NCBI RefSeq assembly: GCF_025755255.1
Contig: NZ_JALIEB010000005.1
Coordinates: forward strand, 1 to 64,000
Direction: 5' to 3'
DNA length: 64,000 bases
Origin: Roseobacter sinensis
Lineage (GTDB): Bacteria > Pseudomonadota > Alphaproteobacteria > Rhodobacterales > Rhodobacteraceae
Shown here: in pieces, positions 1 through 8,975 of the stretch
Layout of the letters: the number at the start of each line of letters is the position of its first letter
How positions within the stretch are numbered: position 1 is the first letter of the stretch
The notes under the pieces: model-generated
Database searches by the model: none
Told to the model about the DNA's origin: nothing
Seen by the model: the letters and a program-made list of their open reading frames with translations, nothing else
Position numbers and translations under genes: made by a program

Positions 1-20
1 GTGCGGGGTTGACCCCGCAC
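1..20. repeat. Short perfect inverted repeat at the window edge
   Basis: Nine-base arms (GTGCGGGGT / ACCCCGCAC) are separated by TG. It would fold into a tight hairpin, but no T-run follows on the plus strand, and what lies to its left is outside the window. It may be part of a terminator or intergenic hairpin of the preceding gene. Positions 21-199 hold nothing that I can recognise. Confidence 0.4.
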
Positions 21-199
21 CCCCGATCACCGCCCCCGCGCTGCTTCACCGGATCGACTACACGAATAGCCCGGCGGAGGGAGCGGCGATGGGTCTCCTC
101 GATAGGCTGTGCTGCACGGCGACCTTCGCCTCATTTGCCGCAAGCGGGCGCGCGGCGGCGGTTGGCGCAGCACGTGCTTGGCCGGCCCTGGCTGCTGCT

Positions 200-577
200 T
201 CAGACTTTCGCCAGCATCCGGCCCAGCGGGCGCCCGCCCAGGATATGCACATGCAGATGCGGCACCTCCTGCACGCCGTTGGCGCCGGCGTTGGAGATCA
301 TGCGGAAGCCCTCCCCAGCCGTCAGTGTAACGCCTTCGCGGCGGCAGACCTCGGCAATGGCGCGGGTGTAATCCACGATTTCGGCATCCGAGGCTTCGGA
401 GGCGAAGTGATCGTAGCTGACATATGCGCCTTTGGGAATCACCAGCACGTGGACCGGCGCCTGGGGGTAGAGATCGCGGAAGGCGAGGCTGTGCTCGGTC
501 TCCAGCACCGTTGTGTTCGGGATCTCGCCGCGCAGGATCTTGGCAAAGATGTTCTGGTCGTCGTAGGCGTAGGTCAT
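200..577 (-). CDS. HIT family nucleotide hydrolase
   Basis: A 125-residue histidine-triad protein. The signature HLHVHILGG sits near the C-terminus, and the N-terminal part (IFAKILRGEIP) is typical of the HINT/PKCI branch. Family members hydrolyse nucleoside phosphoramidates and adenylated molecules in the cytoplasm, with the middle triad histidine as nucleophile. The start is the ATG giving MTYAYDD, which matches where family members begin. The frame stays open upstream, but that stretch overlaps the neighbouring gene antisense-like and reads as low-complexity shadow. It lies 40 bases downstream of the glycosyltransferase gene on the same strand, so co-transcription is plausible. The true substrate cannot be told from sequence. 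Confidence 0.92.
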   Translation of the reverse strand: MTYAYDDQNIFAKILRGEIPNTTVLETEHSLAFRDLYPQAPVHVLVIPKGAYVSYDHFASEASDAEIVDYTRAIAEVCRREGVTLTAGEGFRMISNAGANGVQEVPHLHVHILGGRPLGRMLAKV

Positions 578-617
578 GCGCGCTCCTTGCAGTGTTTCGG
601 GTGAGGCGGGCTTTCCA

Positions 618-2195
618 TCAGTCGGCGAAGAGATGAGGGCTGTCCGCGATCTCGCGCGCGGCATCCTGGGAGATGGAGAGAAACCGCGCAAGCGCCTCGG
701 CATTCTTCTCCAGATCAGCGGTTTCGCGAAAGCGATGATGGTTCTTGAACTCGGCATCGCGGATGCGGTCGCTTTCAAAGATGATATCGTTGCGAATTGT
801 GGGCAGGAGCCGCTTGAAAGTCTCGGCCGATGTCTGTTCGCCCGCAAGCCCCACGCGCATGGCGTGTCCGATGAGGTAGTCGTCGGTGAAGGTGCAGTCG
901 ATCTCCAGCATCCGCGTGACCGAGCGGTCGGCGGCGAAATCCTCCAGAAGTTCGATGTTGCTGGGATCCATGCAGACCATCATGCGGTCGGTTTCGTAGT
1001 AGTCAAACAGCATCCGCATCAGCGCGCGCCGGTGGCGCGTCCGCTTTTCGAGGCTCGTCTGAATGCCACCCAGATCGGGTAGGACAGCACTTTCCTCGTT
1101 GAAGATGTATTCGACCGCCGGGACATTGGTCGTCTGGCGGATGCGCTCCAGCACCCGCTTGGCCACATGCCACTTCTTGCAGACGATCACCAGCAGCTCG
1201 CGCTCGCGCCCGAGGGTCGATTCCGTTTCCCAGAAACGCGAGGCAAAGCGCCGGCCGATGCGGCCGCGACCGGTGAGGAACTTGAAGAGCTCCGGCCCTT
1301 CTCCCGAGATCTGGAAGGAGACGTCCGAGGCCGCATAGAGCAGACCCAGCCGGCGCTTGAGGTCCTGTGCTTCAGGGCTGATCTTGCGCGCAAAGAGATA
1401 GTCCTGGCTGATCAGCATGTCGTAGTGATCGTTATAGAAGGTGACCGGCATCCCGTAGTCGGTGAACATCAGGAAGGTGAGCGTGCGGCTGCGGATCTCG
1501 CCCTCTGGCACCAGGTGGGGCACGACGGTCTGGAAGAACGTTTCATCCGGGATCCAGGTGCTGGCAAAGAAGCGCATCACGTCCCTGCGCCGTTTTGCAA
1601 ATCTCAGAGTTTTCTCGACGGTGGAGCGCCGCAGGCACCACCACTGGCTGCCGATCCGGATCTGCAGATCCTCCGGCAGCTTGCGGTCGAGCTTCAGGCG
1701 TCGCTGCAGACCCATCGCCGCATAGAACAGGCGCTTGTTCTTGCGCTCGTTGAAATAGTGGCGGTAGATCAACCGCTCTTTCTTCATGCCGGTCTTGATC
1801 CAGTCGCTCTCGAAATAGTCGAAACTCTCGATGAAGTCGGCATCGTTGTCATCGAGAAACCGGTGCGTATGCTCAGCTGTCTTGATCGGCATGCAATCGC
1901 CAGACAGCATGTAGAAATGTGTTGCCCGCGGAAAGGCCTCGAGCGCGGCTTCCACGGCATGAAGTGTTGCCTGCACAAGCGACCACTCGCCCCAGCCGCA
2001 TTTCACCCGTTTGCTGGCAAGGACCACGTTGGCATTGTCGGAAAGGGCGGTGCGGATCTGCCGGAAATCCGTGGCATCGGCCCGCGCGTCGAAGTGGATC
2101 GTAACATAGTCGCCCGCCGCTGTCAGACGCTCCGCCTGCCGGACGATGGCGTCGGGGTCCTTATGGCACAAGAGGATGTAGGCGATTTTTGCCAC
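618..2195 (-). CDS. GT14-family beta-1,6-N-acetylglucosaminyltransferase with C-terminal DUF5928-type domain
   Basis: A 525-residue protein. The first ~260 residues resemble the core-2/I-branching transferase fold (GT14): an N-terminal AYILLCHKDP strand, HFDARAD, and the LSGDCMPIK segment expected near the donor site. The second half is a separate domain found in roseobacter proteins of this type (DUF5928, from memory). There is no signal peptide or membrane helix, so it probably works in the cytoplasm on an exported polysaccharide or glycolipid. It is divergent from a sulfotransferase gene across a 144-base AT-rich gap, which suggests that both decorate the same surface glycan. The acceptor and exact sugar are unknown; the transferase call is good, the GlcNAc specificity is inferred. 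Confidence 0.8.
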   Translation of the reverse strand: MAKIAYILLCHKDPDAIVRQAERLTAAGDYVTIHFDARADATDFRQIRTALSDNANVVLASKRVKCGWGEWSLVQATLHAVEAALEAFPRATHFYMLSGDCMPIKTAEHTHRFLDDNDADFIESFDYFESDWIKTGMKKERLIYRHYFNERKNKRLFYAAMGLQRRLKLDRKLPEDLQIRIGSQWWCLRRSTVEKTLRFAKRRRDVMRFFASTWIPDETFFQTVVPHLVPEGEIRSRTLTFLMFTDYGMPVTFYNDHYDMLISQDYLFARKISPEAQDLKRRLGLLYAASDVSFQISGEGPELFKFLTGRGRIGRRFASRFWETESTLGRERELLVIVCKKWHVAKRVLERIRQTTNVPAVEYIFNEESAVLPDLGGIQTSLEKRTRHRRALMRMLFDYYETDRMMVCMDPSNIELLEDFAADRSVTRMLEIDCTFTDDYLIGHAMRVGLAGEQTSAETFKRLLPTIRNDIIFESDRIRDAEFKNHHRFRETADLEKNAEALARFLSISQDAAREIADSPHLFAD

Positions 2196-2339
2196 GTCGG
2201 TCCTTCTGCTCGTCTCGCCGCCAACCTATACTGGGGCAAGAATGAAGACACATTGAATAAACTGCATTTATTTGTTCTTTTCTAACCAAATCGGGTCGAT
2301 AACCCCAAAAACCGGCAGGCCGGGCAGGAGTTGAGCAAG

Positions 2340-3158
2340 ATGGGCTTCCCAGGCACCTGGATGACCGAAAGTGAAAGCATGGTGTACCGCGTGGTGCCCA
2401 AATGCGCCTGCTCGACCATCGGCCAGATCATGTATTACTCCGATCACGGCAGGTTTTTCGACGGCGATATCCACGATGCGAAGGATGGGCTGCACAAGTG
2501 GGCGCTGGAGGACAGCCAGCGCCCGATCACCGAAAACGTGCAGCATCACAAGTCTTATGCCTTCACCTGCGTGCGTAATCCCTACACGCGCATCCTGAGC
2601 TCGTTCTTCGACAAGATCTGCGGCATCCAGCGCAACGGCAGTCGCTATCGCGGCAATCTGGTGCCTGTGCTGACGCAGAAATACGGCATCGATGTGGGCG
2701 GTGACGATGGGCGGGACGACTTCGACCAAATCGCTTCGTTCCGGCGATTTTTGCTCTTTGCGCGTGACACCATCCGTTTTCGCAAGCCGATGGACCCCGA
2801 CATTCACTGGTCGGCCATGTCAGGGCACATCAGCACCTTCATCGTGAACGGCGGCACCTACGACAAGATCGTCTGGACGGAGAGTTTCAACGCGGGCATG
2901 CAGGAGGTTCTGGATGCGATCGAGACACCGCATCCGATTGTCCTGACCGAGGTGCCGCGGTTCAACGAGAGCGAGGGGCACGGGCCGAAGCGCGCCCATC
3001 CGGTTGAGGCGTACTTCGACGATCTGTCGATGCATCTTGTCTATGAGATCTACAAGCGGGACTTCGAGCTTTTCCGCTATGATTTCGAAGACCCGTCGAA
3101 GAAGGCTCCGACCGGCGAGATCGACCTCGAAGAGGTGCACGCCAAGCTTGGCGACTAG
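2340..3158 (+). CDS. Sulfotransferase family 2 protein
   Basis: A 272-residue protein with the two PAPS-binding signatures of carbohydrate sulfotransferases. The 5'-phosphosulfate loop is PKCACST near residue 20, and the 3'-phosphate motif CVRNPYTRILSSFFDK lies near residue 77. It should move a sulfo group from PAPS to a sugar hydroxyl. The ATG at 2340 is chosen because AGGAG at 2326-2330 sits nine bases before it; a TTG at 2331 would abut that site with no spacing. There is no signal peptide. It faces the GT14 transferase gene divergently, consistent with building and then sulfating one surface polysaccharide, but no acceptor is evident. Confidence 0.82.
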   Translation: MGFPGTWMTESESMVYRVVPKCACSTIGQIMYYSDHGRFFDGDIHDAKDGLHKWALEDSQRPITENVQHHKSYAFTCVRNPYTRILSSFFDKICGIQRNGSRYRGNLVPVLTQKYGIDVGGDDGRDDFDQIASFRRFLLFARDTIRFRKPMDPDIHWSAMSGHISTFIVNGGTYDKIVWTESFNAGMQEVLDAIETPHPIVLTEVPRFNESEGHGPKRAHPVEAYFDDLSMHLVYEIYKRDFELFRYDFEDPSKKAPTGEIDLEEVHAKLGD

Positions 3159-3252
3159 GGCGTCACCGTTTCAATTTGAAATCTATCGAAAGACAGCTCG
3201 CGATCGAGCCTAAGGGGTCGGAAAGAAATCGCCTTTCCACAACAAGATGCGG

Positions 3253-4104
3253 TCAGCCCCCGGCGAAGGGGCCAAGAACGCTCGTGCGGTGGTGCACCTG
3301 GAAGATATGGTTGTAGAGCTGCGCCACCCATTGCTTGCCCTCCATCGTGTGCTCCAGATGGCCGAGCGCGGGGCCGATAAGGGGCTGCACCTGAGACCAG
3401 AAGAAATCGGGGAATTTTTCCATCAGGTCCACGGCACTTTGATAGCCGAGCTCCTCGGCCATGCCGGTTTCCTTGAACTCCAGATAGAGCGCGCCGATCT
3501 TGCGGTGATAGAAGGGATCGGCCATCTGGCCGATAAGGTCCGCGGCGCGGACAAGTGCGGGTTCGCTGCTGGTGGACTGGTAATGCGCATCATTCGGCAC
3601 GGGAAAGCGCGTATAGTCGATGGCGGCGGCGATGCGCTCCTCGTCAATCAGGCTGGAGCCTGCGAAGCGCTGGCGCGCGTAGATCATCCCGCGCTCGACG
3701 TGGTAGGGGGCGAGGTAAGCATCGGATGCGCCGCGCGGCGGGGTGATGGTTGTGCCGTCCGCGTCGATCACCACCTTTGAAGCGCCATCGCCCTCGCAGA
3801 TGTCGCGCATGTACCCCACGTCGTGCAGAAGCAATGCGACGATGTAGTGCAGCCAGTCACAAGGCTGCAGCGCTTCCGTGACCAGCCGGCCCCGGATGAT
3901 CTGCTGACCCACAAGGGTGACCATGATCGTGTGCTCGGCGTTGTGGTAAAGCGCGTCGGAGTTCGCCAGGCGCTCCAGCACCATTTTTGCGCAGCCATTG
4001 ATGAAGGCGGCGTATTCGGGCTCCCGGCCCGAGAAGTATTGCAGGAATGTATCCGAAAGATGGTCACCAAAGGACGCTGCCAAAGTGGCTGTCGGGTTGA
4101 ACAT
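3253..4104 (-). CDS. HD-domain metal-dependent phosphohydrolase
   Basis: A 283-residue protein with HD-superfamily metal ligands: YHNAEHT near residue 55 and the LLLHDVGY doublet near residue 95, then further histidines (PYHVE). HD proteins hydrolyse phosphomonoesters or cyclic nucleotides using a bound divalent metal; this layout recalls the PDEase/HDc type, but the substrate is unknown. The ATG at 4104 is preferred because CCGGAG lies seven bases upstream; an in-frame ATG at 4140 would add twelve residues and has a weaker site. It converges on the sulfotransferase gene and is divergent from smpB. Soluble and cytoplasmic by composition. Confidence 0.72.
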   Translation of the reverse strand: MFNPTATLAASFGDHLSDTFLQYFSGREPEYAAFINGCAKMVLERLANSDALYHNAEHTIMVTLVGQQIIRGRLVTEALQPCDWLHYIVALLLHDVGYMRDICEGDGASKVVIDADGTTITPPRGASDAYLAPYHVERGMIYARQRFAGSSLIDEERIAAAIDYTRFPVPNDAHYQSTSSEPALVRAADLIGQMADPFYHRKIGALYLEFKETGMAEELGYQSAVDLMEKFPDFFWSQVQPLIGPALGHLEHTMEGKQWVAQLYNHIFQVHHRTSVLGPFAGG

Positions 4105-4242
4105 CAGAACGCTCCGGGGCCGGTCTTGTGCCTTGGTCATACACTATTTTCCGCAATGGGACCATTCCGTCCGGTACCGTGTGGTCTGCCGATCGCTGGG
4201 GCCCGCTTGCGCGTCACCGCTGCACCGACTACATCTGCGCGC

Positions 4243-4731
4243 ATGGCGCAGGTGAAATCCACTTCGAAGTCCGATCCGAACTACAAGGTTGTCGCCGAAA
4301 ACCGGCGGGCCAGGTTCGACTATGCGATCGAAGACGACGTGGAATGCGGGATCGTTCTCGAGGGGTCGGAGGTCAAGTCGCTGCGGGAAGGTGGTGCCAA
4401 TATCGCCGAGAGCTACGCTGCGGTCGAGGACGGTGAGCTGTGGCTGGTGAACAGCTACATCGCCCCCTACAAGCAAGCCAAGACCTTCCAACATGATGAG
4501 CGGCGGCGGCGCAAGCTGCTGGCCTCGCGCAAGCAGCTGGCGGATTTCTGGAACGCGACGCAGCGCAAGGGCATGACCCTGGTGCCTCTGGTGCTGTACT
4601 TCAATCATCGCGGGATGGCGAAGATCAAGATCGGCGTGGCCAAGGGCAAGAAACTGCATGACAAACGGGAGACGGCCGCCAAGCGCGACTGGTCGCGCCA
4701 GAAATCCCGGCTGATGAAAGATCATGGCTAG
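4243..4731 (+). CDS. smpB: SsrA-binding protein SmpB
   Basis: A 162-residue protein that escorts tmRNA to stalled ribosomes for trans-translation. It shows the family order: [26 protein letters not shown] in pieces near residues 24-50, the IAPYKQ segment, [16 protein letters not shown], and the C-terminal [13 protein letters not shown] motif followed by a basic tail that enters the decoding centre. The length fits the family (about 160). The ATG at 4243 has no clear Shine-Dalgarno sequence, but the conserved part begins soon after it. It is divergent from the HD gene. A two-piece ssrA gene is expected elsewhere in an alphaproteobacterium; I do not see it here. A long hairpin follows the stop. 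Confidence 0.97.
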   Translation: MAQVKSTSKSDPNYKVVAENRRARFDYAIEDDVECGIVLEGSEVKSLREGGANIAESYAAVEDGELWLVNSYIAPYKQAKTFQHDERRRRKLLASRKQLADFWNATQRKGMTLVPLVLYFNHRGMAKIKIGVAKGKKLHDKRETAAKRDWSRQKSRLMKDHG

Positions 4732-4740
4732 CCACGCGGT

Positions 4741-4808
4741 GGCCTGAAAGCCCACCGCACCTGCCGGCACAGACCTTGGATCCGGCAGGTGGGGTGGGCT
4801 TTCAGGCC
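4741..4808 (+). repeat. Long hairpin downstream of smpB (about 27-bp stem)
   Basis: The outer arms 4741-4756 and 4793-4808 are perfectly complementary over 16 bases. After one G-G mismatch (4757/4792) the inner arms 4758-4767 and 4782-4791 pair for ten more, leaving a 14-base loop. No T-run follows, so it is not a canonical intrinsic terminator, although it starts only ten bases after the smpB stop and could stop transcription or protect the 3' end. The next gene starts at 4887. Confidence 0.75.
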
Positions 4809-4886
4809 GCCCCTTCCCGCAAGCAGGCTTGCCTCTGCGGTCTGCGCTCGTTACCCAATGGGCGTTCTCAACCAAGGGGGTCTCCC

Positions 4887-5741
4887 ATGTCCGATGATCC
4901 GAAGACACTGGTCTCGACCACGTGGCTGGCGCAGCATCTGAAGGATCCCGATTTGCGGGTGTTGGATGCCTCGTGGTATCTGCCGGACGCCGGACGCGAC
5001 GCCCGAGCCGAATACGAGGCCGCGCATGTTCCAGGGGCGCGCTTCTTCGATATCGACGAGATTTCCGACCACCGTTCCGATCTGCCGCATATGGCGCCAC
5101 CGGTGGAGAAGTTCATGTCGCGCCTGCGGGCGATGGGTGTAGGCGATGGGCACCAGGTGGTGGTCTACGATGGCGCCGGCCTGCTGTCGGCGGCCCGGGT
5201 CTGGTGGCTCTTCCGTCTGATGGGGCAGGAAAACGTGGCCGTGCTCGACGGTGGCTTCCCCAAGTGGCAGGCTGAAGAGCACCCCATCGAGGACATGCCG
5301 CCGGTGATCCGCGATCGCCACATGACCGTGCGCTTCCAGAACCATCTGGTGCGCGATGTGACGCAAGTCTCTGCGGCGTCGAAACTCAGGGATCACCACA
5401 TCGTCGATGCGCGGGCCGCGGCACGGTTCCGCGGTGATGCGCCCGAGCCGCGCGAGGGCTTGCGTCCGGGGCATATCCCGGGGTCCCGCAACGTGCCCTA
5501 CTCAGAGCTTCTGAACGACGACAACACCCTGAAGGATCCCGAAGCCTGCCGTGCGATCTTCGAGGCCGCGGGCGTGGATCTGGGCAAGCCCATCATCACC
5601 TCCTGTGGGTCGGGTGTAACCGCAGCGATCCTCGCGCTCGCGCTGGAGCGGATGGGGCATGCGCAATGGTCGCTTTATGATGGATCCTGGGCCGAATGGG
5701 GCATGTTCCCCACCGTGCCCGTTGCAACTGGAGACGCCTGA
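4887..5741 (+). CDS. sseA: 3-mercaptopyruvate/thiosulfate sulfurtransferase
   Basis: A 284-residue, two-rhodanese-domain protein. The C-terminal active loop reads CGSGVTA with the catalytic cysteine at residue 240, the form typical of 3-mercaptopyruvate sulfurtransferase. The first rhodanese domain carries no catalytic cysteine, as usual. It transfers sulfane sulfur from mercaptopyruvate to a thiol or cyanide acceptor in the cytoplasm. The ATG at 4887 follows AAGGGGG. The stop overlaps the start of the aminotransferase gene (TGATG), so the two are translationally coupled; an aminotransferase can make mercaptopyruvate from cysteine, which gives the pairing biochemical sense (inference). Confidence 0.92.
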   Translation: MSDDPKTLVSTTWLAQHLKDPDLRVLDASWYLPDAGRDARAEYEAAHVPGARFFDIDEISDHRSDLPHMAPPVEKFMSRLRAMGVGDGHQVVVYDGAGLLSAARVWWLFRLMGQENVAVLDGGFPKWQAEEHPIEDMPPVIRDRHMTVRFQNHLVRDVTQVSAASKLRDHHIVDARAAARFRGDAPEPREGLRPGHIPGSRNVPYSELLNDDNTLKDPEACRAIFEAAGVDLGKPIITSCGSGVTAAILALALERMGHAQWSLYDGSWAEWGMFPTVPVATGDA

Positions 5742-6925
5742 TGTTCGAGACCCTCAAAACCCGCCCGGCCGACAGCATCCTTGCCTTGATGCAGATGTAC
5801 AAGGATGACCCGCGGCCCAGCAAGATCGACCTCGGCGTCGGCGTCTACAAGGACGCAACCGGCCTTACGCCGATCATGCGCGCGGTCAAGGCCGCGGAGC
5901 ATCAGCTCTGGGAGGCGCAGGATACGAAAGTCTATACAGGGCTTGCGGGCGATCCCGGATTTTCCGATGCGATGATTCAGCTGGTCCTGGGTGATGCGGT
6001 TCCCCGCGACAAGGTGGCCGCTGTGGCCACACCGGGTGGTACCGGGGCCGTGCGACAGGCCTTTGAGCTGATCCGCATGGCGCGCCCGGAAGCGCGGGTC
6101 TTCGTGTCCGACCCGACCTGGCCCAACCATCTGTCGATCCTGAGCTATCTGGGCATGGAGGCGGTCAACTATCGCTACTTCGACGAAGACACGCGTGCCG
6201 TCGACTTCGAGGGGATGATCGCCGACATCAAGGGCGCCAAGGCCGGCGATGTGGTTCTGCTGCATGGATGCTGCCACAACCCGACCGGCGCAAATCTGAA
6301 TCTCGCGCAGTGGCAGGCGGTGGTCGATGTGCTGCTCGAAACCGGTGCCGTGCCCATGATCGACATCGCCTATCAGGGCTTTGGCGACGGGTTGGAAGAG
6401 GATGCGGGGCCGACACGGCTGGTCGCGTCTTCGGTGCCGGAATGCCTGATCGCGGCCAGCTGTTCGAAGAACTTCGGCATCTACCGCGAGCGCACGGGGC
6501 TCTTGATCGCGGTCAGCCAGAACAGCGAAGCGCGCAAGCTGCATCAGGATACGCTGGCGTTTCTGAACCGCCAGAACTTCTCCTTCCCGCCGGATCATGG
6601 CGCGCGGCTTGTCACGATGATCCTGAACGATGCGGCGCTCAAGGCCGACTGGATGGCCGAACTGGAAGAAGTGCGCGGCAGCATGCTGAGCCTGCGCAGC
6701 CAGTTGGCGGGCGAGTTGCAGCGGCTCTCGGGTTCGGACCGGTTCGGGTTTCTGGCCGAGCACCGCGGCATGTTCTCGCGCCTCGGCGCGTCACCGGAGA
6801 AGGTGGTGGAGATGCGCGAGACCCACGGGATCTACATGGTGGGTGACAGCCGGATGAACATCGCCGGGTTGAACGCCGAAACGGTGCCTGTTCTGGCCAA
6901 GGCGATCATCGACGCCGGGGTGTAG
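5741..6925 (+). CDS. Aspartate/aromatic amino acid aminotransferase (class I)
   Basis: A 394-residue PLP enzyme of the AspC/TyrB subgroup. Landmarks are YTGLAGDP near residue 65, the HGCCHNPTG segment near 175, and the Schiff-base lysine K243 in SCSKNFGIYRERTG. It exchanges amino groups between aspartate or aromatic amino acids and 2-oxoglutarate. It overlaps the upstream sulfurtransferase stop by one base. Cysteine as an additional amino donor, supplying mercaptopyruvate to that neighbour, is possible but inferred. It ends before a strong bidirectional terminator. Whether aspartate or tyrosine is preferred cannot be decided by reading. Confidence 0.93.
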   Translation: MFETLKTRPADSILALMQMYKDDPRPSKIDLGVGVYKDATGLTPIMRAVKAAEHQLWEAQDTKVYTGLAGDPGFSDAMIQLVLGDAVPRDKVAAVATPGGTGAVRQAFELIRMARPEARVFVSDPTWPNHLSILSYLGMEAVNYRYFDEDTRAVDFEGMIADIKGAKAGDVVLLHGCCHNPTGANLNLAQWQAVVDVLLETGAVPMIDIAYQGFGDGLEEDAGPTRLVASSVPECLIAASCSKNFGIYRERTGLLIAVSQNSEARKLHQDTLAFLNRQNFSFPPDHGARLVTMILNDAALKADWMAELEEVRGSMLSLRSQLAGELQRLSGSDRFGFLAEHRGMFSRLGASPEKVVEMRETHGIYMVGDSRMNIAGLNAETVPVLAKAIIDAGV

Positions 6926-6989
6926 CTGCAAGTGGCATGGCAGCTGCCTTACACTTCCGGCAGACGCCGATCGGACCAAGACGAAAACA

Positions 6990-7017
6990 AAAACCCGGGC
7001 ACATCGGCCCGGGTTTT
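6990..7017. terminator. Bidirectional intrinsic terminator
   Basis: Arms AAAACCCGGGC (6990-7000) and GCCCGGGTTTT (7007-7017) enclose a six-base loop. The stem is flanked by A-run and T-run, so it can terminate both the aminotransferase transcript and the oppositely oriented amtB transcript that ends at 7041. Confidence 0.9.
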
Positions 7018-7040
7018 CCGTTTCGCATATGTCCGCAGGC

Positions 7041-8354
<1,314 letters not shown>

Positions 8355-8381
8355 ATTACCTATCCCTAAATTGTCGCAGCT

Positions 8382-8732
<351 letters not shown>

Positions 8733-8851
8733 TCATTTGGCAGACTTGCTGCGGTATTTGCGCCCGCAGAAGACGCCAGAGGGCTGCGATGTTGGAAGTT
8801 ACGTAGGCGAAATCATGGGCAAAACGCGCCCTGAGTGTACAAAAAATAGGC

Positions 8852-8896
8852 AGGTGATTTTTTTTGCCTATAATTTCAGCATAAGTTTAATCACCT
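8852..8896. promoter_or_regulatory. AT-rich divergent promoter region with inverted repeat around a TATAAT box
   Basis: Between glnK and the penicillin-binding protein gene (8721-8975) lies an AT-rich patch in otherwise GC-rich sequence. AGGTGATT (8852-8859) and AATCACCT (8889-8896) are perfectly complementary and enclose a perfect TATAAT at 8869-8874 on the plus strand. The -35 region is poor. This could be the promoter of the plus-strand gene with a repressor or activator site over it, or a control site shared with glnK. Confidence 0.4.
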
Positions 8897-8975
8897 TTCT
8901 GCATGGCAGCGCCTCAACAATCGCAACGCGGCAGGGTAGACTGCCGGAAACAACATAGGGCCGGGCAGGGTCGTC

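Noticed and set aside
2331-2339. TTG at 2331 as the sulfotransferase start
   Set aside because: The AGGAG Shine-Dalgarno sequence directly abuts it, leaving no spacing; the ATG at 2340 has proper spacing.
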